54,141 bases of DNA, taken from the IMG/VR virus record IMGVR_UViG_3300027833_000066, positions 1 through 54,141 of that record, one strand, 5' to 3'. The notes beneath the pieces were generated by a model. The model was not told where the DNA came from and searched no databases. It saw only the letters and a program-made list of their open reading frames with translations. The DNA comes from a virus. The position numbers were made by a program, and so were the translations under genes. Of the stretch, positions 46,915 through 54,133 are shown piece by piece. Within the stretch, counting starts at the first letter, position 1; each line of letters begins with the position of its first letter.

Positions 46915-47571
46915 ATGAAAGTAAAGCTTATATCATATAGTCAACCACCTGCAGAAAGTGAACTCAATGATGATCTTCTGCAGATGGTTGCATATTGCGC
47001 ACGTGTTTCAAACCCTAACAATCAAAATAGTGAAGGGACTTCTGAAAAACTAGTAAAGTATCTAATGAAGCATCAACATTGGTCTCCATTAGAAATGGTA
47101 TCGGTTTGTATGGAAATTGAAACAACTCGAGATATTGCACGCCAGGTCTTAAGGCATCGATCTTTTTCATTCCAAGAGTTTAGTCAGCGCTACGCTAAGC
47201 CGGAAGAGATGGGTGAAGGTTGGCCATTTATTGTAAGGGAAGCTCGTCTACAAGATACAAAGAATAGACAAAATTCTATTGCGACTGATGATGAACTACT
47301 ACAACAACATTGGATCCAGCAACAAAAGAAAGTTATTGCTACTGCTCAAGGCGCATACAACTGGGCTATTGATAACGGTATTGCTAAGGAGCAAGCTCGT
47401 TGTGTATTGCCGGAGGGTAATACCATTAGCCGTATGTATATGAACGGTACTTTGAGAAGCTGGTTACATTATATAGATCTAAGACGATCTAATGGGACTC
47501 AACAGGAACACGCTGATATCGCTCTAGTTTGCGCTGACGTGATTTCTAAGATCTTTCCTATAGAGTTATAG
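46915..47571 (+). CDS. thyX: Flavin-dependent thymidylate synthase ThyX
   Basis: 218 residues. The ThyX motif 'RHRSFSFQEFSQRY' at 80-93 is complete, with 'HWSPLE' before it and 'EQARCVLPEGN' and 'LRSWLHYIDLR' after it. It makes dTMP from dUMP with FAD, NADPH and methylene-tetrahydrofolate. dUMP is supplied by the dCMP deaminase at 37585. It replaces the T4-type thymidylate synthase (td). Followed by a hairpin terminator. Confidence 0.96.
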   Translation: MKVKLISYSQPPAESELNDDLLQMVAYCARVSNPNNQNSEGTSEKLVKYLMKHQHWSPLEMVSVCMEIETTRDIARQVLRHRSFSFQEFSQRYAKPEEMGEGWPFIVREARLQDTKNRQNSIATDDELLQQHWIQQQKKVIATAQGAYNWAIDNGIAKEQARCVLPEGNTISRMYMNGTLRSWLHYIDLRRSNGTQQEHADIALVCADVISKIFPIEL

Positions 47572-47578
47572 GCATAGC

Positions 47579-47610
47579 GTGACCAGATTGTGAGATCTGG
47601 TCACCTTTAT
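47579..47610 (+). terminator. Hairpin, probable terminator after thyX
   Basis: GTGACCAGAT / ATCTGGTCAC, a perfect 10-bp stem with a 6-base TGTGAG loop, followed by CTTTATG. The T-run is short, so termination may be partial. The GTGAC...GTCAC theme also occurs before P3. Confidence 0.7.
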
Positions 47611-47633
47611 GTGAAAATAAATGAAAATAATCC

Positions 47634-47662
47634 TTTACAAAGGTCATAAACTATGGTATAAT
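47634..47662 (+). promoter_or_regulatory. Early promoter P12
   Basis: TTTACA, 17 bases, TATAAT with TGG before the -10, behind the shared GAAAATAAATGAAAATAAT stretch. Confidence 0.88.
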
Positions 47663-47691
47663 AGTCTTATAAACTGATAAGGAACTACATT
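47663..47691 (+). repeat. Conserved 29-base leader, copy 3
   Basis: Identical to the copy at 36086, including CTTAT-AAACTG-ATAAG and GGAACTACATT. Confidence 0.88.
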
Positions 47692-48072
47692 ATGAAAGAT
47701 TTAATTACTGCAACTAACAACCTCCTAGCAGCTATGGAAGCTGATCTTAAGCACTTTTACAGCCGCAGCGAGTATTCATACGGTGAAGGTTATGCTGAAG
47801 AGAGAATGGAAGATATGGTCTTTCACTATGAAGAAGGTCGTAACTACATCAAATTAATCAAAACTGAAGAGTCCGAAAGAGGACATCGTTCAAACGTTCT
47901 TGGCTTCATTGTTAAGAAATCCCCTAAAGCAACCGATAATAAAACTAAACAACCATTTAACGTAGGTGATATGTTAATGGCTGCTGGTTATAATGCTCCT
48001 GCGACAAACTTCGCAAGAGGTAATGTGTTCGAAGAACTTAACCCCGCAAACGTCAGATGGACAGGAATTTAA
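47692..48072 (+). CDS. Hypothetical protein (126 aa)
   Basis: First gene of a run of small early genes, with promoter P12 and the conserved leader. The N-terminal half is helical and acidic, the C-terminal half basic ('NVLGFIVKKSPKATDNKTKQPF') with a possible beta tail. No motif recognised. Early expression and an unknown, small product fit a host-takeover role, which is a guess. Confidence 0.7.
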   Translation: MKDLITATNNLLAAMEADLKHFYSRSEYSYGEGYAEERMEDMVFHYEEGRNYIKLIKTEESERGHRSNVLGFIVKKSPKATDNKTKQPFNVGDMLMAAGYNAPATNFARGNVFEELNPANVRWTGI

Positions 48073-48073
48073 T

Positions 48074-48253
48074 ATGAAATCATTTGAAGAAATAGCAATG
48101 GCTATAGCAAACAAAACAGTTGGTGAACTGACCGAAGCTCAAGTAAGAGATTTGGTTGGAGCGCCAAGTTATGAAGAATCTTTAATATGTGACTGTGGGG
48201 AACCACTCACGGAATGTAAAGATTCTTATGTCCATATGACATCTGGTTATTAA
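48074..48253 (+). CDS. Hypothetical protein with C-x-C motif (59 aa)
   Basis: Start at the ATG at 48074, after AGGAATTTA, two bases past the previous stop. Its N-terminal half is one helix; near the end 'CDCGEPLTEC' provides three Cys that could bind a metal. No family recognised. Confidence 0.6.
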   Translation: MKSFEEIAMAIANKTVGELTEAQVRDLVGAPSYEESLICDCGEPLTECKDSYVHMTSGY

Positions 48254-48263
48254 GGCGTGACCC

Positions 48264-48284
48264 ATTAGATCAAATTGGTCTAAT
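48264..48284 (+). repeat. Inverted repeat before promoter P13
   Basis: ATTAGATCA and TGGTCTAAT pair over nine bases (one G-T) with an AAT loop. It sits where the other cassettes have a GTGAC hairpin; there is no T-run after it. Confidence 0.55.
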
Positions 48285-48291
48285 AAAAGCC

Positions 48292-48320
48292 TTTACAAAA
48301 CGGTATTACTATGGTATAAT
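48292..48320 (+). promoter_or_regulatory. Early promoter P13
   Basis: TTTACA, 17 bases, TATAAT with TGG before the -10. Confidence 0.88.
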
Positions 48321-48349
48321 ACCTATATAAACTGATAAGGAACTACATT
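48321..48349 (+). repeat. Conserved 29-base leader, copy 4 (divergent left arm)
   Basis: Same length and same AAACTGATAAGGAACTACATT end as copies 1-3, but the left arm reads CTATAT instead of CTTAT, which shortens the possible stem. Confidence 0.8.
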
Positions 48350-48691
48350 ATGAAAGACTCAAACCGAACAAATTCTTACGTTACTACAGCACATACCGCA
48401 TCAGCCGGTGACATGCTTGAATTACAAACGATTAGAAATACTATTAAAGCTATTAATAAGATGGCTAAAGAAACTGATCGTATGTCAAATTATCGTTATG
48501 TTAATGGTTGGTCTAATGTTAAGCCTAGTCCATCTCCAAGGTATCGTGTAAGTGTAATGCCTCGTGGACCTAGGGCTATTCATGCAGTGGCTGATGGAAA
48601 ACATCCCCGAGCTTATGATCAAAGTCTTCCAATGCGTCATGCTGAAAGAGTTGATGTATATATTCATACACGTTCAGTCGAGTGGTGCTAA
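48350..48691 (+). CDS. Hypothetical basic protein (113 aa)
   Basis: Begins 'MKDSNRTNSY' after the conserved leader. Rich in Arg, Ser, Pro and Tyr in the middle ('NVKPSPSPRYRVSVMPRGPR'), which may be extended or nucleic-acid contacting. No family recognised. The next gene starts one base after its stop. Confidence 0.65.
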   Translation: MKDSNRTNSYVTTAHTASAGDMLELQTIRNTIKAINKMAKETDRMSNYRYVNGWSNVKPSPSPRYRVSVMPRGPRAIHAVADGKHPRAYDQSLPMRHAERVDVYIHTRSVEWC

Positions 48692-48692
48692 T

Positions 48693-48920
48693 ATGTCAGA
48701 TTTAAGAGCATTCAAAGAAATTACTCAGTGGGACGACTTAGGTTATGAAGTCCCTAACCATATTTACATCCTTAACGCACAAGGCCAGTTGGTTGGAATG
48801 CGTTCAACAACAACGAAAGTCTATAAAGAGTTTAGCAAACCTATGAAGTCTTTCTCTAAATCACGTCGAAAATTTATTGAACTTAAACCCGCAGCAAAAT
48901 ATATGGAGCAACAAGTATGA
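48693..48920 (+). CDS. Hypothetical protein (75 aa)
   Basis: Start at the ATG at 48693 next to the preceding stop; a longer upstream frame overlaps that gene completely and is not used. A beta hairpin-like part ('NHIYILNAQGQLVGMRSTTTKVYKEFSKP') is followed by a basic tail. ATGA overlap with the next gene. Function unknown. Confidence 0.65.
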   Translation: MSDLRAFKEITQWDDLGYEVPNHIYILNAQGQLVGMRSTTTKVYKEFSKPMKSFSKSRRKFIELKPAAKYMEQQV

Positions 48921-49171
48921 GCAATATTATTATCCCAAGTAGCCCGAACGATCTAGCACGAATCAAAGGCGCAATGCAAGAAGTAAGCAATTCGTTTACT
49001 CGCATGGAAGCCGAACGTTCGTTTATTAGAGAAGCTATTAATGAGTTATCTGATGAAGTAGATATCCCTAAGAAGATTCTCAATAAGATGTCTCGTGTAT
49101 TTCATAAGCAAAACATGGCTGAAGTATTAGGTGAAATTGAAGATGTTGAAGCTTTGTTGGAATCCATCTAA
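48917..49171 (+). CDS. DsbA-like dsDNA-binding protein (84 aa)
   Basis: All-helical, 84 residues (T4 DsbA 89). The pattern 'REAINELSDEVDIPKKILNKMSRVFHKQNMAEVLGEIEDVEALLESI' resembles T4 DsbA ('...ELGVDGKMFNRLLALYHKDNRDVFEAETEEVVELYD'), a double-stranded DNA binding protein linked to late transcription. Similarity is by eye. Overlaps its neighbours at both ends. Confidence 0.55.
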   Translation: MSNIIIPSSPNDLARIKGAMQEVSNSFTRMEAERSFIREAINELSDEVDIPKKILNKMSRVFHKQNMAEVLGEIEDVEALLESI

Positions 49172-49344
49172 TGGGTCGGATGGCTCATAAGGTAGTGGCT
49201 AAGGACTCAGCTGAGAATGTTCTCGCTGAGTACCTTTTTGCTACAGGCGCAGAGGCTGATCTATTTGCTGAAGGATGCAAAGAGAAAGGCCTTAAAGTTA
49301 CTCAAGATACTATGAACATAGACCTAGAGCCGGAGACAGCATGA
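49171..49344 (+). CDS. Small hypothetical protein (57 aa)
   Basis: 57 codons starting in a TAATG overlap and ending in an ATGA overlap. Ala/Glu-rich helices ('DSAENVLAEYLFATGAEADLF') and an acidic end. No motif recognised; coding is supported by exact coupling on both sides. Confidence 0.6.
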   Translation: MGRMAHKVVAKDSAENVLAEYLFATGAEADLFAEGCKEKGLKVTQDTMNIDLEPETA

Positions 49345-49643
49345 AGAAAAGATTCGATAAAGAACCACTTATTAGAGATTATAGAACTGAAGCTAGAAAT
49401 CTAATAAAGCCGTTATCAATGGATAACCTATATAATCTATATGATATCGTTAACAACAAACTAAAACAAACAGTTTCTGAAGATAGATTTGCAGAATTAA
49501 CTGCTGTTAAAAAAGCTATTCAAATGGTACCTCATATTGATCAGCACAAATTAAAGTTTATCATTAGTGGATATAAATCTGAAATGGCTAAACACGCAAG
49601 ACCCAAGGATGGTTACACTAAACCAAACCGGAAAAAAGTATAA
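49341..49643 (+). CDS. Hypothetical basic helical protein (100 aa)
   Basis: Starts after CCGGAGACAGC in ATGA overlap. Largely helical and Lys-rich, with 'DNLYNLYDIVNNKLKQTVSEDRFAEL' in the middle and a basic Pro-containing tail. Possibly nucleic-acid binding. No family recognised. Confidence 0.68.
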   Translation: MKKRFDKEPLIRDYRTEARNLIKPLSMDNLYNLYDIVNNKLKQTVSEDRFAELTAVKKAIQMVPHIDQHKLKFIISGYKSEMAKHARPKDGYTKPNRKKV

Positions 49644-50002
49644 TGAACTTAATAGTTAATGCACTACAAACTCCCGATGGCACAATCCTTGAATCTAAGC
49701 ACAGGCATGACTACAAAACTTATACTGATGCCAATGGTAAACAATACATGGTTGACGGTGGTTTAGAGTATGTAAGACGGTCTGTTCATTCAGATCAAAT
49801 TGATATGTGCATGTATGATGATGAACCTCACGAAATTCAAGCTAAAATTTTAACTTGGGGTTCTTATGGTATCAATGGTGACCAACCAATTCGTTGGATA
49901 CCTATTGCTGAAATGGACACTGCTCATATTGAAGCAGTACTAAAACTTAATGTAAACCCTACGCATAAAGCATGCATGATTGAGGAGTTAGTACGAAGAT
50001 GA
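49643..50002 (+). CDS. Hypothetical protein (119 aa)
   Basis: Coupled to the previous gene by TAATG. Mixed alpha/beta, with 'ALQTPDGTILESKHRHDYKTYTDANGKQYMVDGG' near the start and 'EVQAKI.TWGSYG'-like middle; I recall similar proteins of unknown function in other T4-like phages. ATGA overlap with the next gene. Confidence 0.68.
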   Translation: MNLIVNALQTPDGTILESKHRHDYKTYTDANGKQYMVDGGLEYVRRSVHSDQIDMCMYDDEPHEIQAKILTWGSYGINGDQPIRWIPIAEMDTAHIEAVLKLNVNPTHKACMIEELVRR

Positions 50003-50202
50003 CAATGCCGAATGAAAGATTCTATGCTATTAGAAATACTCGAGAGTTTCTAGTAGAATTAATGGACCCTAAGAAAACCCCTAGGGTTCCTAAAGAGATT
50101 CGACTTAAAGCGTATTACGCAATTAAACATTTCCCAGGAGAGTACCACATGGAAGAAGCACGAAAACTCGCGCCATCAGTATTTGGAGAATGGAATGATT
50201 GA
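49999..50202 (+). CDS. Hypothetical protein (67 aa)
   Basis: Coupled to the preceding gene by ATGA. The helical sequence 'AIRNTREFLVELMDPKKTPRVPKEIRLKAYYAIKHFPGEYHMEEARKLAP' has the look of a small conserved phage protein often annotated as BPSL0761-like; this recall is weak. Overlaps the next gene by eight bases. Confidence 0.65.
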   Translation: MTMPNERFYAIRNTREFLVELMDPKKTPRVPKEIRLKAYYAIKHFPGEYHMEEARKLAPSVFGEWND

Positions 50203-50386
50203 ATTGTGGATGTGGATTAGTGTAATTGCTTGTGTGACAGGTTGTGGTTGGACATCGTATAGAACTGGAGTAAGACATGGTGGAGCAATGATGATTGATA
50301 TGTTAGAAGCTATCGGAGTTGTTACTGTAGATGATGAAGATAATGTTCATCCTAACCGAGATTATAGGCCACCGCTCGAAAAGTAA
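50195..50386 (+). CDS. Small membrane protein (63 aa)
   Basis: Start at the ATG at 50195, with TTGGAGAAT before it. One hydrophobic segment at the N-terminus ('LWMWISVIACVTGCGWTSY'), then a polar part with acidic 'VDDEDN'. Probably a single-span inner-membrane protein with its C-terminus in the cytoplasm. Function unknown. The next late promoter follows. Confidence 0.6.
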   Translation: MIELWMWISVIACVTGCGWTSYRTGVRHGGAMMIDMLEAIGVVTVDDEDNVHPNRDYRPPLEK

Positions 50387-50398
50387 AAGTAAAACTAG

Positions 50399-50406
50399 TA
50401 TAAATA
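50399..50406 (+). promoter_or_regulatory. T4-type late promoter of the putative head-protein group
   Basis: TATAAATAGTACTGTA, 33 bases before the ATG at 50439. It marks the four following genes as late. Confidence 0.78.
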
Positions 50407-50438
50407 GTACTGTAGATTTTATTTTAAGAGGAATATAC

Positions 50439-51440
50439 ATGCTATCGTTCAAACGCTATTTACGAGAAGGAACCAGACCATTTAATCCATTATCGATTGG
50501 TGATCTTCGTAAAGACGAAAACAGACCTGCTGCCTTTGTCAAAAAGGTGGCTGATGGTCTACCCTTTCAAACAACTGAATTCACTAATGTTATAGTGGAT
50601 TTATCCGAGTTAGATAAAGTTAAAGAATTCATGACTGCTGATGATGGAAAGTTTCCTCTTAACCGCACCGCAATGACTGTAAAAACCAGCGAGGGTGAAT
50701 TATCAATCCCTAAGTCTTTCCTTAAGACTCCATCGTTTGGTGGTAAAGGTCAAGGATCTGGTACTAGCAAAGAAGATGCTGCAATGAAAGACTTTAACGA
50801 AAAGCTTAATGCTATATTAGTTAAGGAAAAACTAGGTCAAATATCTTTAAGTATTAATGGTAGAAAAGTAGATGTTTCATTGATGGTAAAAACTGAAGGC
50901 AAATATCAAGGTAAAGAACCTAAGTCTGATATGACTTTAGTTGATGCTCAAGGAGATCCACAAGCATATATTTCTCACAAGGCAGGAAGAACTGCTAAAG
51001 ATTATCAACAGTATGGTGGTCTATCATATAAGCAATACGCGGCAAATAAAGACGTTCAAAAGTTTATGAAAGCTGTATTGGCTGAAGAGCCAAAGGGTTT
51101 ATCATCAGGCCAGTCATTCTTTAGAAAAATCAAAGATAAGCAATTAGTTAAAGAAGCAGTATTCGGTCCAGAATACGGTGGAAAGCCGAGTATATCTAAT
51201 GTAGATGAATTCCATCTTGGCAACATGTCTCTTGTAGGTTCTGGAGATGGTCCATACAAAATTACTTCAACTCATAAAGGTAACAATGGTGATATGCCAA
51301 AGGGAGAATTTGAAGCTTATTACATGATAAGATACCAAGCTAGAAGAGGTGCAGCACGAGCAGGTGGAGTCACAGTACCAAACGCAAGGGTAGGAATCTT
51401 CCCTAAAGCTAAAATTGTTGGAACGAGTAAGGAAATATAA
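50439..51440 (+). CDS. Putative head-packaged protein with nuclease-like motif
   Basis: 333 residues, start after AAGAGGAATA. The N-terminus 'MLSFKRYLRE|G' resembles the T4 capsid-targeting sequence (MKTYQEFIAEA) with an LxE cleavage site for gp21. The segment 161-181, 'PKSDMTLVD' to 'AYISHK', recalls PD-(D/E)XK nucleases of the 'D...ISxK' type (Asp164, Lys181), followed by 'GGLSYKQY'. The end is Arg/Gly-rich. Likely a late, internal virion protein; nuclease activity is a weak inference. Confidence 0.6.
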   Translation: MLSFKRYLREGTRPFNPLSIGDLRKDENRPAAFVKKVADGLPFQTTEFTNVIVDLSELDKVKEFMTADDGKFPLNRTAMTVKTSEGELSIPKSFLKTPSFGGKGQGSGTSKEDAAMKDFNEKLNAILVKEKLGQISLSINGRKVDVSLMVKTEGKYQGKEPKSDMTLVDAQGDPQAYISHKAGRTAKDYQQYGGLSYKQYAANKDVQKFMKAVLAEEPKGLSSGQSFFRKIKDKQLVKEAVFGPEYGGKPSISNVDEFHLGNMSLVGSGDGPYKITSTHKGNNGDMPKGEFEAYYMIRYQARRGAARAGGVTVPNARVGIFPKAKIVGTSKEI

Positions 51441-52682
51441 ATGAAATCATTTAAGTCACAATTATCTGAAGCAGCTGGTAAGAATACTCATATGATCCAT
51501 ATTGAAGATTTAATTCTTGATGGTGGAGTTAAAGGGGCACGCCAAGCTATTCTCGCGCTAAGGTCGCTAAGAGATATGCTATCCGGTAACGCAAAATCTG
51601 CAGTTGACGTTACTGTAAAATGGGACGGTGCCCCTGCCGTGTTTGCTGGTCAAGATCCATCTGACGGTGAATTCTTTATTGCTAAGAAAGGTGTATTCAA
51701 TAAGAACCCCAAGGTTTATAAGTCTCATGAAGATATTGATGCCGATACTTCCGGTGATCTAGCTAAGAAGCTAAAAATGGCGTATACATATCTTAAGCCA
51801 TTAGGTATAACAGGAGTTATACAAGGTGATTTTATGTTTGATCAGTCAGATCTTAAGACTGAGAATATTGGTGGAGTAAAGCATATTGTATTCCATCCTA
51901 ATACTATTGCTTACGCTGTACCGACAGGAAGTGATCTAGCCAAGGTAATATCAAGGGCTAAAATAGGTATTGTATGGCATACTGTTTATAATGGATCTAG
52001 CTTTGAATCAATGTCAGCATCATTTGGACAAGTAATAGCTACAAAGTTAAAGCCTTCAAAAGATGTATGGATGCAAGATGCAACGTTGGACGATTTATCT
52101 GGCACCGCAACTTTAACTAAAGCAGATACAGAGTTACTAAACAAAAAGCTTTCAGATGCTGGTAAGTTGTTTAGAAAGATATCAGGTTCAACTTTAAAAG
52201 AATTAGAATCAAATAAAGAGTTAAACTTAGTGATTAATGTATATAATAACACTAAGGTTAGAGATGGTCAAAGGATAACAAACACTAAACAGCATGCTCA
52301 GGGATTAGTTAAGTTTGTATCGGATAGATACCAAAAGGAAATAGATAAACGTTCTTCTCAAAAGGGCAAGGACACACAAGTTGCAAAAAGGGATGCTTTG
52401 TTAACCTTCTTCTCTACATCAAATATAACAAACTTGCAAAATGTATTTGATTTGCAAAATTATGTTGTAGACAGCAAATTAATTATTATAAATAAACTAA
52501 ATGGACTAAGTAAGATTAGTACATTTGTTAAGACAAAGTCCGGATTTAAAGTAACCAACCCTGAGGGTTTTGTTGCTATAGATCGTATGGAAGGTGGAGC
52601 AGTTAAACTTGTTGATAGATTAGAATTTTCTACTAATAACTTCAGCAAAGATATTATAAAAGGTTGGGACAACCCCAACTGA
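51441..52682 (+). CDS. Ligase-superfamily-like protein with capsid-targeting-type N-terminus
   Basis: 413 residues, directly abutting the preceding gene. N-terminus 'MKSFKSQLSE|AAGK' again fits a targeting peptide with gp21 site. Motifs in the order of ATP-dependent nucleic-acid ligases: motif I 'KWDGAPA' with Lys60, motif III 'IQGDFMFD' (127-134), IIIa-like 'IGIVWHTVYNG' (175-185), motif IV 'PEGFVAID' (374-381), motif V 'AVKLVDR' (387-393). About 190 residues, mostly helical, separate IIIa and IV, more than in T4 Rnl2. RNA or DNA ligase or nucleotidyltransferase activity is inferred. Confidence 0.65.
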   Translation: MKSFKSQLSEAAGKNTHMIHIEDLILDGGVKGARQAILALRSLRDMLSGNAKSAVDVTVKWDGAPAVFAGQDPSDGEFFIAKKGVFNKNPKVYKSHEDIDADTSGDLAKKLKMAYTYLKPLGITGVIQGDFMFDQSDLKTENIGGVKHIVFHPNTIAYAVPTGSDLAKVISRAKIGIVWHTVYNGSSFESMSASFGQVIATKLKPSKDVWMQDATLDDLSGTATLTKADTELLNKKLSDAGKLFRKISGSTLKELESNKELNLVINVYNNTKVRDGQRITNTKQHAQGLVKFVSDRYQKEIDKRSSQKGKDTQVAKRDALLTFFSTSNITNLQNVFDLQNYVVDSKLIIINKLNGLSKISTFVKTKSGFKVTNPEGFVAIDRMEGGAVKLVDRLEFSTNNFSKDIIKGWDNPN

Positions 52683-52704
52683 TAATGGGATACCGAGGAT
52701 AAGT

Positions 52705-53085
52705 ATGAAATCGTTCAAAGAACATGAAGCAGAAGTCAATGAATCTGAAGAAACTACAGAAGCAATGACAATGCAACAAAGAATGAAAGCTAAGGCTACA
52801 TTCAGAAAGAACAAATCAAAGATCGCTATGGGCAGAAAGAAAGCCGCAAGAAAATTAGCGAGTCCTGAGAAACTAAAGGGTAAGGCTAATAAAGCCGCTC
52901 GTAATCTCATTATCAAAAGACTACTTAAGGATAAAGACAAAGCTGATCTTTCCTTCTCTGGCCGTCAAGGTTTAGAAAAGAAAGTCGATAAGAGAAAAGT
53001 AGCTATTGCCAGAATTGCTAAAAAATTATTACCTGCTATTAAGAAAGCTGATAGGGCTAAGTTGAAAAAAGGTCCTAAAAAGTGA
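52705..53085 (+). CDS. Small basic putative internal head protein (126 aa)
   Basis: Starts 'MKSFKEHEAE', like its neighbours. After an acidic 20 residues the chain is about 40 percent Lys/Arg/Ala ('RKKAARKLASPEKLKGKANKAARN', 'KKLLPAIKKADRAKLKKGPKK'). This composition fits a DNA-binding protein packaged with the genome, like T4 internal proteins. The acidic N-terminus could be a propeptide. Overlaps the next gene by four bases. Confidence 0.7.
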   Translation: MKSFKEHEAEVNESEETTEAMTMQQRMKAKATFRKNKSKIAMGRKKAARKLASPEKLKGKANKAARNLIIKRLLKDKDKADLSFSGRQGLEKKVDKRKVAIARIAKKLLPAIKKADRAKLKKGPKK

Positions 53086-54131
53086 TTAAAGGTTTTAATG
53101 AGTATATAACTGAAGCAAAAACAGAAGCTTTCTTCGTATTTGGTCGATTCAATCCACCAACTAATGGCCATGAAAAATTATTTGATAAGCTAAAGTCAGC
53201 AGCTGGAAGTAATACATATCGAGTGTATGCTTCAAAATCAAATGACCCTAAGAAAAATCCTCTCCAATTCAAAGATAAAATCAAATTCCTTCGTAAGATG
53301 TTTCCTAAGCATGCTCGCAATATTATGGCAGATGCTGATGTCAGAACTGCACTTGATATTGTAGTTAAGTTATATGATCAAGGGTTTACATCTGTTACTA
53401 TGATTGCTGGTTCTGATAGAGTTACAGAATTTGAAACACTACTTAATAAGTATAATGGCGAAAAGAATCGTCATGGCTTTTATCAATTCGAAAATGGTAT
53501 CAAAGTTGTATCAGCTGGTGAAAGAGATGCTGATGCAGATGATGTATCAGGTATGTCTGCTTCGAAGATGAGAGCAGCAGCATCAGATAACGATCTAGAT
53601 ACGTTTTCAAAAGGTATGCCAAAGGGTTATAAGGGTGCTAAAGATCTATTCAATGCTATTCGTAAAGGTATGGGTTTAAAAGAAGCTCATATACATAGAA
53701 AACATGTTGAATTAGAAACTGTATCTGAAGATAGAGAAAAGTTTGTTGAAGGTAACCTATTTAAAGCTGGCGATGAAGTAGTTCTTAAAGAATCGGGTCA
53801 AGTTGGTATTATCCAACGATGCGGTACTAATTTCTTAGTTGTTGAATTTGGCAATTGGAAGAAAAGAGTATGGTTAGATCAGGTAGAATTACTAGAAAAC
53901 TGTGGTGGAGTTGGTGAACCTAAAGTAACAAAGAAATATGCTGATGCAACACCTGGGCAAAAAGTGCCAGAGTTTAAATCATTCAAGGATATGGAAGAGG
54001 GTGGCTTATGGACTAACATCCATAAGAAACGAAAAAGAATCAAAAATGGATCTGGAGAAAAAATGCGTAAAAAAGGCTCGAAAGGCGCTCCAACAGATCA
54101 AGACTTTAAAGACGCATCGGGAGATGAATAA
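53082..54131 (+). CDS. Nucleotidyltransferase (NMNAT/cytidylyltransferase-like) with C-terminal SH3-like part
   Basis: 349 residues, start in ATGA overlap. 'MIKGFNEYITE|AK' at the N-terminus again fits a targeting peptide with an ITE cleavage site. Domain 1 (about 15-205): 'FGRFNPPTNGHEKL' with TNGH at 27-30, 'IAGSDR', and 'GMSASKMR', as in NMN/cytidylyl nucleotidyltransferases. Domain 2 (about 240-290): 'FKAGDEVVLKESGQVGIIQR', a KOW/SH3-like barrel. The last 50 residues are Lys-rich. Substrate unknown; NAD-related activity is possible. Confidence 0.75.
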   Translation: MIKGFNEYITEAKTEAFFVFGRFNPPTNGHEKLFDKLKSAAGSNTYRVYASKSNDPKKNPLQFKDKIKFLRKMFPKHARNIMADADVRTALDIVVKLYDQGFTSVTMIAGSDRVTEFETLLNKYNGEKNRHGFYQFENGIKVVSAGERDADADDVSGMSASKMRAAASDNDLDTFSKGMPKGYKGAKDLFNAIRKGMGLKEAHIHRKHVELETVSEDREKFVEGNLFKAGDEVVLKESGQVGIIQRCGTNFLVVEFGNWKKRVWLDQVELLENCGGVGEPKVTKKYADATPGQKVPEFKSFKDMEEGGLWTNIHKKRKRIKNGSGEKMRKKGSKGAPTDQDFKDASGDE

Positions 54132-54133
54132 AA

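Noticed and set aside
52487-52494. TATAAATA within the ligase-like gene
   Set aside because: Internal to a gene and 218 bases from the next start, with no supporting leader; treated as chance.
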